Assembly (NCBI GenBank): GCA_964561005.1
Contig: CAZLNO010000019.1
Coordinates: forward strand, 1-43,738
Reading direction: 5' to 3'
DNA length: 43,738 nucleotides
From: CAZLNO01 sp964561005
GTDB lineage: Bacteria; Pseudomonadota; Alphaproteobacteria; Kiloniellales; Rhodovibrionaceae
In this document: piece by piece, positions 24,556-32,331 of the stretch
Numbering within the stretch: position 1 is the stretch's first letter
How the letters are laid out: every line of letters begins with the position of its first letter
Made by a program: the position numbers and the translations under genes
Notes under the pieces: model-generated
The model's database searches: none
Told to the model about the DNA's origin: nothing
What the model saw: only the letters and a program-made list of their open reading frames with translations

Positions 24556-24951
24556 ATGACCAAGGAGAACCTTTTCGCCGCCATCGAGAAGCGCGACCCG
24601 GACGGGGTGCGCCAGGCCCTGGACGCCGGCGCCGACCCCGACGCCCGCGACAGCCTGGATCTGCCGGCGCTGTGGCGGGCCGTGGGCCAGGGGGAGCGCG
24701 ACATCGTGGCGCTGCTGCTGGAGGCGGGGGCGAGAGTCGACGCCCGCACGGCGCAGGGCAACACGCCGCTGATGCTGGCCGCCGCGCGCGGCGACGCCAA
24801 GCTGGCGCGCCTTCTCCTCGACGCCGGCGCCGATCCCAAGGCCCGCAACCGCTGGGACTTCGGCCCGGAGAACTGGGCCAACTGGCCGGCCAACGCCGGC
24901 GAGATGCTGGGCCTGCTGGCGGAACCGCCGACCGCTCGACAGGAAAACTGA
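24556..24951 (+). CDS. Small ankyrin-repeat protein
   Basis: A 131-residue soluble protein with three or so ankyrin repeats: KRDPDGVRQALDAGADPDAR, QGERDIVALLLEAGARVDAR and RGDAKLARLLLDAGADPKAR. Such repeats bind proteins; the partner is unknown. There is no signal peptide or membrane segment. The ATG at 24556 has GGAGCAG upstream; the open frame from 24448 has no site. It has a short C-terminal cap (GPENWANWPANAGEMLGLLAE). Confident as a gene, unsure as to role. Confidence 0.8.
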   Translation: MTKENLFAAIEKRDPDGVRQALDAGADPDARDSLDLPALWRAVGQGERDIVALLLEAGARVDARTAQGNTPLMLAAARGDAKLARLLLDAGADPKARNRWDFGPENWANWPANAGEMLGLLAEPPTARQEN

Positions 24952-25037
24952 AGCCAAGAGGCCGCGCCGAGGGTGCAGCCGACGCCGGCCCCAGAACACC
25001 TCCGGCCAGCCGCCGCGGTTCTGCGCGCACACCCGGC

Positions 25038-25466
25038 CGAGGGCGGCGCCGTCGGGCCGAGGGGATGGGGACGGGTGTGCGTCATGAACATCGTGACGAG
25101 GCTCTGCCCCTTGATGACCGGCTCGCCGCCGGCGCCGCCCAGCTCCACCTGCTGGCCCTCCAGGGTCACCTTGGCGCCCTTGACCGTGATGCCGGCGGCT
25201 ACCATCGCGATCTCGTTGCCGTTGAGGTCGGTGATGGCCACCGCCGAGAGGTCGCCGCTGAGCGAGGTGCCGCGCGCCAGCAGGGCCACGTCCTCGGTGG
25301 CGTAATCATCCACCGAGACGGTCACCAGGTCGGAAAAGCCGTTCACCAACTTCTCGACGAAGTTGGGATCGGCCTGGGTGAAGCCGAGGTTGGGGAAGAC
25401 CTCCTTGGGAAACGTTCCGGTCGGGAGCAAGCTCCCGGCCGGCAATCGTGAAATTCTCTTTGACAC
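25038..25466 (-). pseudogene. Fragment resembling a phage baseplate/tail-spike protein
   Basis: About 143 codons on the minus strand read like the C-terminal part of a phage baseplate-V/gp5-like or VgrG-like protein: a beta-rich DLVTVSVDDYATEDVALLAR, LSGDLSAVAITDLNGNEIAM, VKGAKVTLEGQQVELGGAGG, EPVIKGQSLVTMF and a THTRPHPLGPTAPPS end similar to the common THTHP-GPTxPP baseplate ending. The gene has no stop of its own: the frame continues without one antisense through the ankyrin gene, so the end appears lost. The first 20 or so residues come from the repeat-family-B hairpin at 25411-25443. No other phage genes are nearby. Likely a decayed remnant; the family match is by eye. Confidence 0.45.
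25413..25443. repeat. Repeat family B, copy 2
   Basis: CGTTCCGGTCGGGAGCAAGC then TCCCGGCCGG. Bases 25413-25435 are identical to 14825-14847. It forms a GC-rich hairpin. It lies just beyond the panC stop (on the minus strand), as copy 1 lies just beyond nudC. Confidence 0.65.
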
Positions 25467-25488
25467 TTCCGAGGGCGCAAGCCCCGCC

Positions 25489-26403
25489 TCACGCCCGCCT
25501 GGCCGAAGCGTCCGGTGGCACGGGGACGTTGTCGATCAGCCGCGTGCCGCCGAGCCAGGCCGCCGCCAGCAAGCGCGCCGGGCGGTCGGCCCGCTCCAGC
25601 TCGGCCAGGGTCGCGGCGTCGCGCAGGTCGAAATAGTCCACCCGGTCGAAGCCGGCCGCCTGCAGCCGCTCCACAGCGTCCCTCAGGACCGGCCCGGCGG
25701 CGATGTCGCCGCCGGAGAGATGCTCGGCGGTGTCGTGCAGCACCCGCGCCAGCGCCGGGGCGATGCGCCGCTGCTCGGGCGCGAGGTTCTGGTTGCGCGA
25801 GGACAGCGCCAGGCCGTCGGCCTCGCGCACCGTGGGCACGCCCTCGATGGCGACCGGGATGTCGAGGTCGCGCACCATGCGCCGGATGGTCTGGAGCTGC
25901 TGGTAGTCCTTCTCGCCGAACAGCGCCAGATCCGGCAGCGCCTGCAGCAGCAGCTTGGCCACCACCGTGGCGACGCCCCGGAAGTGCCCCGGCCGGAAGA
26001 CGCCCTCCATGGGCTCGGTCACGCCGTCGACGCTGACCGTGGTGGCGAAGCCGTCGGGATACATCTCCGCCGCGCTCGGCGCGAACAGCAGATGGCAGCC
26101 CTCGCGCGCGAGGCTGTCGGCATCGCGCGCCTCGTCGCGCGGATAGCCGGCGAGATCGTCCGCCCGGTCGAACTGCGCGGGATTGACGAACAGCGTCGCC
26201 ACCACGCGGTCGCAGGCCGCCCGGCCGCGCCGCACCAGCGCCAGATGGCCCTCGTGCAGCGCGCCCATCGTGGGCACCAGGGCCACGGTCTCGCCCGAAT
26301 GGCGGAAGCCGCGCACGCGCTCGCGCAGCGCGGCGACGCCGCGGACAATGGCCAACGGCGCCGTCGTCATCCACTCCCGCTCGACGCTGGACCCCGTGTT
26401 CAT
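25489..26403 (-). CDS. panC: Pantothenate synthetase
   Basis: Joins pantoate and beta-alanine with ATP to make pantothenate, precursor of coenzyme A. The 304-residue protein has the family hallmarks: VPTMGALHEGHL (the ATP HIGH-like motif), FVNPAQF, LFGEKDYQQL, VPTVREADGLALSSRN. The most upstream ATG (26403) lies in a GGGGGGCAGGGG run, 19 bp after panB; a second ATG at 26370 matches typical panC N-termini (MTTAPLAIV) and may be the true start. It forms an operon with panB. A short family-B hairpin lies downstream. Confidence 0.96.
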   Translation of the reverse strand: MNTGSSVEREWMTTAPLAIVRGVAALRERVRGFRHSGETVALVPTMGALHEGHLALVRRGRAACDRVVATLFVNPAQFDRADDLAGYPRDEARDADSLAREGCHLLFAPSAAEMYPDGFATTVSVDGVTEPMEGVFRPGHFRGVATVVAKLLLQALPDLALFGEKDYQQLQTIRRMVRDLDIPVAIEGVPTVREADGLALSSRNQNLAPEQRRIAPALARVLHDTAEHLSGGDIAAGPVLRDAVERLQAAGFDRVDYFDLRDAATLAELERADRPARLLAAAWLGGTRLIDNVPVPPDASARRA

Positions 26404-26422
26404 CCCCTGCCCCCCGGCGCCC

Positions 26423-27259
26423 TCAGCCGCGCGTCCGCTCGCCGCCCGTCACCTGCTCGGGACCGGGAAAGCGCCGGGCCCGCACGTCGGCGGCGAAGGC
26501 CGCCGCGGCCCGGTCGACCTCTTGTCCGAGCTCGGCGTAGCGCTTGACGAATTTTGGCGTGAACGTCCCGAAAAGGCCAAGCATGTCGTCGCTGACCAGG
26601 ATCTGGCCGTCGCAGGCCGGCGAGGCGCCGATGCCGATGGTCGGCACCGCGATGCGCTGGGTCATCTCGCGGCCCAGGTCCTCCACCACGCTCTCCACCA
26701 CGACGGCGAAGGCGCCGGCGTTCGCCACCGCGATGGCGTCGTTGACGACCCGCTCGCGCTCGCCCGCCGATCGGCCCTGGGTGCGGTAGCCGCCCAGCGC
26801 GTTGACCGCCTGCGGCGTCAGCCCGACGTGGCCCAGCACCGGAATGCCGCGCGCGACGAGGAAGGCGATGGTCTCGGCCATCTCCACGCCGCCCTCCAGC
26901 TTCACGGCGCTGCAGCCGGTTTCGGCCATCACCCGTGCCGCGTTGCGGAAGGCCTGCCGGGGCGACTCCTGATAGCTGGCGAAGGGCAGGTCGACCACCA
27001 CGCAGGCCCGCGTGGTCCCCCGCCTCACCGCGGCCCCGTGGGCCACCATCATGTCCAGCGTGACGCCCAGGGTGCTGTCCAGGCCGTAGAGGACCATCCC
27101 CAGCGAATCCCCGACCAGCAGCAGGTCCGCGTGCGGGTCGAGAAGCCGGGCCATCGGGGTCGTGTAGGCCGTCAGGCACACCACCGGCGTGCCGTTCTTG
27201 CGCGCGGCGATGTCCCGCACCGTCACGCGCCGCGCCGCCGCCGCGTTTTCGCTGCTCAT
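26423..27259 (-). CDS. panB: 3-methyl-2-oxobutanoate hydroxymethyltransferase
   Basis: First committed step of pantothenate synthesis: transfers a hydroxymethyl group from methylene-tetrahydrofolate to alpha-ketoisovalerate to form ketopantoate. 278 residues; typical motifs: LTAYTTPMARLLDP, LLLVGDSLGMVLYG (metal/substrate), AVKLEGGVEMAETI, VLGHVGLTPQAVNALGGY, and DGQILVSDDMLGL. A strong GGAGGTCGCCC site precedes the start at 27259. It is upstream of panC in a panB-panC operon. The intergenic region to the FNR-type regulator (104 bp) probably holds the promoter. Confidence 0.97.
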   Translation of the reverse strand: MSSENAAAARRVTVRDIAARKNGTPVVCLTAYTTPMARLLDPHADLLLVGDSLGMVLYGLDSTLGVTLDMMVAHGAAVRRGTTRACVVVDLPFASYQESPRQAFRNAARVMAETGCSAVKLEGGVEMAETIAFLVARGIPVLGHVGLTPQAVNALGGYRTQGRSAGERERVVNDAIAVANAGAFAVVVESVVEDLGREMTQRIAVPTIGIGASPACDGQILVSDDMLGLFGTFTPKFVKRYAELGQEVDRAAAAFAADVRARRFPGPEQVTGGERTRG

Positions 27260-27363
27260 GGGCGACCTCCCGCGCCGCTCCGCCGCGTTCCGCGGCAGCA
27301 CACTTTCGCACACGACAATGCTGCGGTGCAAATAGATGTTGCGCGAAGACGGGTCGGGCCGCT

Positions 27364-28119
27364 CTAGCTGCCCTCGGCGATCGCCCGCAGGGACTCCATG
27401 TCGGCGATCTGCACCTTGCCGCCGCTTTGCAGAACGATCTGGCCGGCGGTGCGCAACTGGGTGAAGGTCCGGCTCACCGTCTCGGTGGTGAGGCCCAGGT
27501 AGTCGCCGATGTCCGTCCGGCTCATGGGCAGCATCACGGGGTTGTCGCTCTGCCCGCGATCCGCCGCGCGGCGCGACAGCGAGAGCAGGAAGGTGGCGAT
27601 CTTCTCCTTGGCCGTCTTGCGCCCCAGCACCAGCATCTGCTCCTGCGCAACGGCCAGCTCGTGGCTGGCCACGCCGAGCAGGCGCGACTGCATCTTGGGA
27701 AAGCGCTCCAGCAGGCCTTCCAGCTTGGACCGGCTGAAGCGGCACAGCGCCGCGTGGGTGATGGCCTCGGCGCTGTAGGCGTAGATGTCGTTGTTCGCCA
27801 GACCCAGGAAGTCGCCCGGGAACAGGAACCCCGTGACCTGCCGCCGCCCGTCGGGCAGCAGCTTGTAGACCTTCAGCGTGCCGCCGGTCACGTTGAACAC
27901 GTGGCTGGCCGGCTCCCCCTCGTCGAACAGCGGATCGCCCGGCCCCATCTCGACCGACTGCGCGATGGTCGAAACTTCCTGAAGCTCCCGATCCTCCAGC
28001 GGCGCGCAGACCGTCAGATGTCGCACGGTACAGGCCCGGCAGGGTGCGGAGGGCTGATGCGGCTTCTTCGCGGGCTCGGCCAGCGAAGTCATCCGGTTCA
28101 AGTCGAAGGGGGACATCAT
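27364..28119 (-). CDS. FNR/FnrL-type oxygen-sensing transcription regulator
   Basis: A 251-residue Crp/Fnr-family regulator. It has the cysteines of a [4Fe-4S] oxygen sensor: C27, C30 and C38 in SAPCRACTVRHLTVC, plus C126 in HAALCRFSR, the position matching C122 of E. coli FNR. The cyclic-nucleotide-binding fold follows (PGDPLFDEGEP, FLFPGDFLGL), then the helix-turn-helix MSRTDIGDYLGLTTETVSRTF with the E-TV-SR recognition helix expected for TTGAT-type sites. It should activate anaerobic/microaerobic genes when its cluster is intact. The tandem ATGs at 28119 and 28116 are both possible starts. An FNR-type box lies 118 bp upstream. It is separated from panB by 104 bp. Confidence 0.93.
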   Translation of the reverse strand: MMSPFDLNRMTSLAEPAKKPHQPSAPCRACTVRHLTVCAPLEDRELQEVSTIAQSVEMGPGDPLFDEGEPASHVFNVTGGTLKVYKLLPDGRRQVTGFLFPGDFLGLANNDIYAYSAEAITHAALCRFSRSKLEGLLERFPKMQSRLLGVASHELAVAQEQMLVLGRKTAKEKIATFLLSLSRRAADRGQSDNPVMLPMSRTDIGDYLGLTTETVSRTFTQLRTAGQIVLQSGGKVQIADMESLRAIAEGS

Positions 28120-28236
28120 CGAGCCGTTCCTTGGCGTTCCCTGCCTCTCAAGTATGCAGTATGAGACCAAGGCCCGGCGCTTTCAACTGGACTCGCGCTC
28201 GCTGGCGCGAACAGCCCGGACACGGCCCCGACGTCG

Positions 28237-28250
28237 TTGACGTATATCAA
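28237..28250. promoter_or_regulatory. FNR/FixK-type binding site
   Basis: TTGACGTATATCAA matches TTGAT-N4-ATCAA in all but one base. It lies between the divergent FNR-type regulator (118 bp from its start) and the acetyltransferase-like gene (63 bp from its start), so it may serve autoregulation of the regulator, control of the neighbour, or both. Confidence 0.65.
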
Positions 28251-28312
28251 CGCCGCCCGCCGGCAGGGACGCCAGCATAGGCGGTGGCGAGTCCCAGAAT
28301 CCCGAGGATGCC

Positions 28313-28777
28313 ATGCGCGAACTGCGCCTTGTTCCGCTCTCCCCGGAGCGGATCGTGCAGGCCTATCCCCTGATCCAGACGGTGCGCCCCGGTCTGACGC
28401 TGGAGGCCTGGCAGGCCTATGCGCGCAACATCCTGGACGCCGGTCCCGAGTCCGGGACCGGCATCGCCACGCTGCAGGACCCCCGCGGCCTGATCGCGGG
28501 GCTGTTCGTGCACCGCATCGTGGAGGACGCGGACCACGGCCGGACACTGGTGGCCGAGGACTTCATCGCCCTCGACATCATCCAGCCCGAGGCCGTGGCG
28601 GCCAGCCTGGCCGAGGCGCTGGAGACCGTCGCCCGCCAACAGGGCTGCCGGGCGATCCACACCTCGGTCGCCAGCACCGACAACGGCCGCACCCAGCACA
28701 TCCTGGACCTGATGCGCTCGCTGGGCCACCGGCTGGAGCACTTCCAGTTCTGCAAGGCGCTGCCCGCCCCGAGCTGA
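28313..28777 (+). CDS. GNAT-like acetyltransferase-fold protein
   Basis: A 154-residue protein with a general GNAT-type layout: N-terminal VPLSPERIVQAYPLIQ, a strand pair around IATLQDPRGLIAGLFVHRIVED, ALDIIQPEAVAASLAEALETVARQQGCRAIHTSV, and a final ILDLMRSLGHRLEHFQFCK. The pattern of strand, helix and late beta bulge fits N-acetyltransferases, but the classic RxxGxG/A acetyl-CoA loop is not clear, so it may be a degenerate or non-catalytic member. It diverges from the FNR regulator with an FNR-type site between them, suggesting oxygen-linked expression (inference). Confidence 0.6.
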   Translation: MRELRLVPLSPERIVQAYPLIQTVRPGLTLEAWQAYARNILDAGPESGTGIATLQDPRGLIAGLFVHRIVEDADHGRTLVAEDFIALDIIQPEAVAASLAEALETVARQQGCRAIHTSVASTDNGRTQHILDLMRSLGHRLEHFQFCKALPAPS

Positions 28778-28872
28778 CCTCGCGCGCGTCGCCCGCGCGC
28801 ACCCTTTGCAGCGGCGCCGCACGCCGCTATGCATGGACCGCGAAACCCGCGCCCGTGTGAGGAGCCGCGTTC

Positions 28873-30624
28873 ATGCCGCCTGACTTCCGCCCCATTACCC
28901 TCCGCCCGGTCCTGATCGGCCTGACGCTCGCCGTTGTGAGCGCCTGCGCGGCCATGCCGCCGGACGACCGCCGCATCCCCACCGCCGGCCCGCCGCCGGC
29001 CGCGCCGCAGGACTTCATGGTGACGGCGGCGCATCCCCTGGCGGCGCGGGCCGGGCGGGAAATCCTGGCCGCCGGCGGCGGCGCGGTGGACGCGGCCATC
29101 GCGACGCAGATGGTGCTGAACCTGGTGGAGCCGCAGTCCAGCGGCATCGGCGGCGGCGCCTTCCTGCTGCGCTACGACGCGGCCACGCGCCAGGTCGCCG
29201 CCTTCGACGGCCGGGAGACGGCGCCGCAAGCGGCGACGCCGGCGCTGTTCCTGAAGCCGGACGGCACGCCGATACGCTTCTGGGAGGCGGTGGTCGGCGG
29301 CCGCTCGGTGGTCGTGCCCGGCGTGCTGCGCATGCTGGAAAAGGCACACGCGCGCCACGGCAAGCTGCCCTGGGCACGGCTGTTCCGGCCGGCCATCCGC
29401 CTGGCGCGCGAGGGCTTTCGCGTGACGCCGCGGCTGCACCGGCTGATCGCCGGGGACCGCTTCCTCGACACCTATCCGGCCGCCCGGGCCTACTTCCACA
29501 CCGAGGACGGCGAGCCCCTGCCCGTCGGCCACCGGCTGCGCAACCCCGCGCTGGCGGACACGCTGGAGACGATCGCACAAGAAGGCGCGCACGCCTTCTA
29601 CACCGGCGCCATCGCCGCCGACATCGCGCGGCGCGCGCGCACGGCCGCCGGCAATCCGGGCAAGCTGGCCCCGGCGGACCTGCGGGCTTACGAGGCCAAG
29701 GCGCGCACGCCCGTCTGCCGGCCCTACCGCGAGTTCAAGGTCTGCGGCATGCCGCCGCCCACCAGCGGCGGCGCCACGGTGGCCCAGATCCTGGGCATCC
29801 TGGAGAGCTTCGACCTGCGCACCGCCGGGGCGATGACGGCCGACAGCGTCCACCTGATCGCCGAGGCCAGCCGCCTCGCCTTCGCCGACCGCAACCGCTT
29901 CCTGGCCGATCCGGACTTCGTGGACATCCCGCTCGACGCGCTCCTGGACCGCGACTACCTCGCCCGCCGGGCCGCGCGGATCGACCCCGCGCGCAGCCTG
30001 GGCACCGCCAGGCCGGGACTGGACGCCGAGATCGCCGCCATGCCCGACCAGCCCTCGGGGCTGTCGACCAGCCACCTCGCCGTGGTCGACGCCGAGGGCA
30101 ACGCGGTGTCCATGACGACCTCGATCGAGCAGGCCTTCGGCTCGCGGCTGATGGTGCGCGGCTTCCTGCTGAACAACCAGCTCACCGACTTCTCCTTCCG
30201 GCCCGAGGTGGACGGCCGGCCGGTCGCCAACCGGGTCCAGCCCGGCAAGCGCCCGCGCAGCTCGATGTCGCCGACGCTGGTGCTGGACGAAAACGATGAG
30301 CTGGTGCTGGCGATCGGCTCGCCGGGGGGCAGCCGCATCATCGGCTATGTCGCCGAGCGGCTGATCGCCGTCATCGACTGGGGGCTTGAGGTGCAGGACG
30401 CCATCGCGCTGCCCAATGTGGTCAACCGCAACGGCCCGACCGAGCTGGAGAAGGGGACGTCGGCGGCCGAGCTTGCGCCGGCCCTGCGCAGGCGCGGCCA
30501 CGCGGTCGAGGTCGAGGCCATGACCAGCGGCCTGCACGCCATTGCCGTCGGTCCGGACGGCACGCTGCACGGCGGCGCCGACCCGCGCCGAGAGGGCGTG
30601 GCGCTGGGCCCGGCGGATCGCTAG
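28873..30624 (+). CDS. ggt: Gamma-glutamyltransferase (lipoprotein)
   Basis: An N-terminal nucleophile hydrolase that moves or releases the gamma-glutamyl group of glutathione and related compounds. 583 residues. The N-terminus has a lipobox V-S-A-C with C25, so it is probably lipid-anchored in the periplasm rather than soluble as in E. coli. Motifs: EPQSSGIGGGAFLLRY, PPPTSGGATVAQIL, and the self-cleavage site GLSTSHLAVVD, where T399 matches the catalytic threonine T391 of E. coli; IGSPGGSRII follows. It should be cut into two chains at T399. The next gene starts 13 bp later and could be co-transcribed. Confidence 0.95.
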   Translation: MPPDFRPITLRPVLIGLTLAVVSACAAMPPDDRRIPTAGPPPAAPQDFMVTAAHPLAARAGREILAAGGGAVDAAIATQMVLNLVEPQSSGIGGGAFLLRYDAATRQVAAFDGRETAPQAATPALFLKPDGTPIRFWEAVVGGRSVVVPGVLRMLEKAHARHGKLPWARLFRPAIRLAREGFRVTPRLHRLIAGDRFLDTYPAARAYFHTEDGEPLPVGHRLRNPALADTLETIAQEGAHAFYTGAIAADIARRARTAAGNPGKLAPADLRAYEAKARTPVCRPYREFKVCGMPPPTSGGATVAQILGILESFDLRTAGAMTADSVHLIAEASRLAFADRNRFLADPDFVDIPLDALLDRDYLARRAARIDPARSLGTARPGLDAEIAAMPDQPSGLSTSHLAVVDAEGNAVSMTTSIEQAFGSRLMVRGFLLNNQLTDFSFRPEVDGRPVANRVQPGKRPRSSMSPTLVLDENDELVLAIGSPGGSRIIGYVAERLIAVIDWGLEVQDAIALPNVVNRNGPTELEKGTSAAELAPALRRRGHAVEVEAMTSGLHAIAVGPDGTLHGGADPRREGVALGPADR

Positions 30625-30637
30625 AGTCCGCCGCGTC

Positions 30638-31864
30638 ATGGCCCAGGACAGCCTTCCCGACAGCGCGACGACGGCCGACCGCCCCGTGGTGCGGCTGAAG
30701 CCGAGCGGCGGTCGCAAGAAGCGGCCGCGCCACGGCTCCCCCTGGCTGTTCGCCAACGAGGTGGCGATGAACGCCGCCGCCAAGGCGCTGCCGCCGGGCG
30801 AGGTCGTGCGCGTGGAGAGCGACGGCGGCGAGCCCCTGGGCGCCTATCTGTTCAACAAGCACCCGCTGATCTGCGCCCGGCGGGTCAGCCACGACCCGGC
30901 GGCGCGGATCGACGAAGCCTTTTTCGCCGAGCGCCTGCGCCACGCAAAAAACCTGCGCGAGCGGCTGATCGGCGTGCCGCACTACCGCCTCGCCCACGCC
31001 GAGGCCGACGGCCTGCCGGGCACGGTCATCGACCGCTTCGACGACGTGCTGGTGCTGCAGGTCAACACCGCCGGCATGGAGCGCCTGACGCCGGCGCTCC
31101 TGGGCGCGCTGGAGGGCGAGCTGGCGCCGCGCGCCCTCGTGCTGCGCAACGACTCCGCCGCGCGCGAGCTGGAGGGGCTGGCGCTGGAGGTCAAGATGGC
31201 CAAGGGCCGCCTGGACGGCCCGCTGGAGGTCATCGAGAACGGCGCGCGCTTCCCGGCCGACCCGCGCGAGGGCCAGAAGACCGGCTGGTTCTTCGACCAG
31301 CGCGACAACCGCGCCTTCGCCGCCCGCCTGGCCGACGGCGCGCGGGTGCTGGACGGCTACTGCTTCACCGGCGGCTTCGCGGTGCAGGCGGCGCGGGGCG
31401 GGGCGCGCGAGGTGGTGGGGCTGGACCGCTCGCAGGCGGCCCTCGACTTCGCCGTCGAGGCGGCGCGGCGCAACGGCGTCGCCGGGCGCTGCGAATTTCG
31501 CAAGGCCGACGTCTTCGCCGAACTGCAAGAGCAGGCCAGGCGCGGCGAGGCCTACGACCTCGTCATCATGGACCCGCCCGCCTTCGTGAAGAGCAGGAAG
31601 GACTACTGGCAGGGCATCAAGGCCTACCGCAAGCTGACCCGGCTGGCGGCGGCGCGGGTGGCGCGCGGCGGCTGCCTGGTGATGTGCTCCTGCTCGCACC
31701 ACGTCGATCCGCCGAGCTTCGCCGAGCAGATCCGCCGCGGCCTCGCCGAGGCCGGGCGCGACGGCCGCGTCCTGCGCTTCGCCGGCGCCGGCGCGGATCA
31801 CCCGGTGCATCCCTGGCTGCCGGAGACCAGCTACCTCAAGGCCCAGGCGCTGGCGCTGGACTGA
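30638..31864 (+). CDS. Class I SAM-dependent rRNA methyltransferase (RlmI-like)
   Basis: A 408-residue RNA cytosine-C5-type methyltransferase like RlmI, which in E. coli modifies C1962 of 23S rRNA. The N-terminal PUA domain includes HGSPWLFANEVA; the SAM domain has VLDGYCFTGGFAVQAARGG (motif I), EVVGLDRSQ and the catalytic DPPAFVKSRKDYWQG; a SCSHHV motif resembling the motif VI region follows. I chose ATG 30638; there is no clear ribosome site but the preceding gene ends 13 bp earlier. A minus-strand membrane gene follows 9 bp past its stop. Confidence 0.9.
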   Translation: MAQDSLPDSATTADRPVVRLKPSGGRKKRPRHGSPWLFANEVAMNAAAKALPPGEVVRVESDGGEPLGAYLFNKHPLICARRVSHDPAARIDEAFFAERLRHAKNLRERLIGVPHYRLAHAEADGLPGTVIDRFDDVLVLQVNTAGMERLTPALLGALEGELAPRALVLRNDSAARELEGLALEVKMAKGRLDGPLEVIENGARFPADPREGQKTGWFFDQRDNRAFAARLADGARVLDGYCFTGGFAVQAARGGAREVVGLDRSQAALDFAVEAARRNGVAGRCEFRKADVFAELQEQARRGEAYDLVIMDPPAFVKSRKDYWQGIKAYRKLTRLAAARVARGGCLVMCSCSHHVDPPSFAEQIRRGLAEAGRDGRVLRFAGAGADHPVHPWLPETSYLKAQALALD

Positions 31865-31873
31865 CGCGCGGGC

Positions 31874-32077
31874 TCAGGCGTGGCCGTGGCGGTCGCGGTG
31901 CTCGATCTCGTCGAGGTAGCGCTTGAGCTGATAGAAGATAAACGCGACCGCCGTCACGAAGATCACGAGCCCGCCATAGTAGATGCCGCCGTCCTGGGCG
32001 TTCGCCGAGAAGTACAACGCGATCAGCCCGATCAGCCCCACCAGCACGCTCAGGATCGTCTTGCCAACGCCACCCAT
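31874..32077 (-). CDS. Small two-TM membrane protein
   Basis: 67 residues with two hydrophobic segments: ILSVLVGLIGLIALYF (about 8-23) and GGLVIFVTAVAFIFYQL (about 35-51), then a charged tail ending DEIEHRDRHGHA. A strong ribosome site (AGGGAGCGAGG) supports expression. I do not recognise the family and no function can be read. It is convergent with the methyltransferase gene (9-bp gap). Upstream is a large palindromic repeat and beyond it an FNR-like site. Confidence 0.75.
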   Translation of the reverse strand: MGGVGKTILSVLVGLIGLIALYFSANAQDGGIYYGGLVIFVTAVAFIFYQLKRYLDEIEHRDRHGHA

Positions 32078-32127
32078 CTGCCTCGCTCCCTTCCCGATTG
32101 TCTGACCGGACGGCGGACGGCCCGACC

Positions 32128-32252
32128 GACAGGCTCACCCTTCGACAGGCTCATGCTTCGACAGGCTCAGCATGAGGAATATGGCTCGGCTGCTCACCCT
32201 GAGCCTGTCGAAGGGTGAGCCTGTCGAAGCATGAGCCTGTCGAAAGATGAGC
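32128..32252. repeat. Palindromic repeat family A, copy 5 (nested cluster)
   Basis: The densest copy: CTCACCCTTCGACAGGCTCA, then ATGCTTCGACAGGCTCAGCA, followed by CTCACCCTGAGCCTGTCGAA, AGCCTGTCGAAGCATGAGCC and CTGTCGAAAGATGAG. At least five partial units, in both orientations, within 125 bp, so several alternative hairpins can form. It lies upstream of the small membrane protein gene and separates it from the FNR-type site at 32313. Confidence 0.8.
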
Positions 32253-32312
32253 CCCGGGCAATCCCGCCGCGTCATCCGCGTCTCCGCCTAGACCCTCGCC
32301 CACCGACACACA

Positions 32313-32326
32313 TTGACCTGGGTCAA
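32313..32326. promoter_or_regulatory. FNR/FixK-like palindromic site
   Basis: TTGACCTGGGTCAA is a perfect 5+5 inverted repeat (TTGAC-N4-GTCAA). It stands just beyond the histidine kinase stop and 236 bp upstream of the small membrane protein start on the minus strand. Similar to the site at 28237, but distance and the intervening repeat make function uncertain. Confidence 0.4.
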
Positions 32327-32331
32327 CGGCT

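Noticed and set aside
24952..25037. Additional small gene between the ankyrin gene and the phage-like fragment
   Set aside because: No start with a ribosome site and no recognisable sequence; treated as intergenic.
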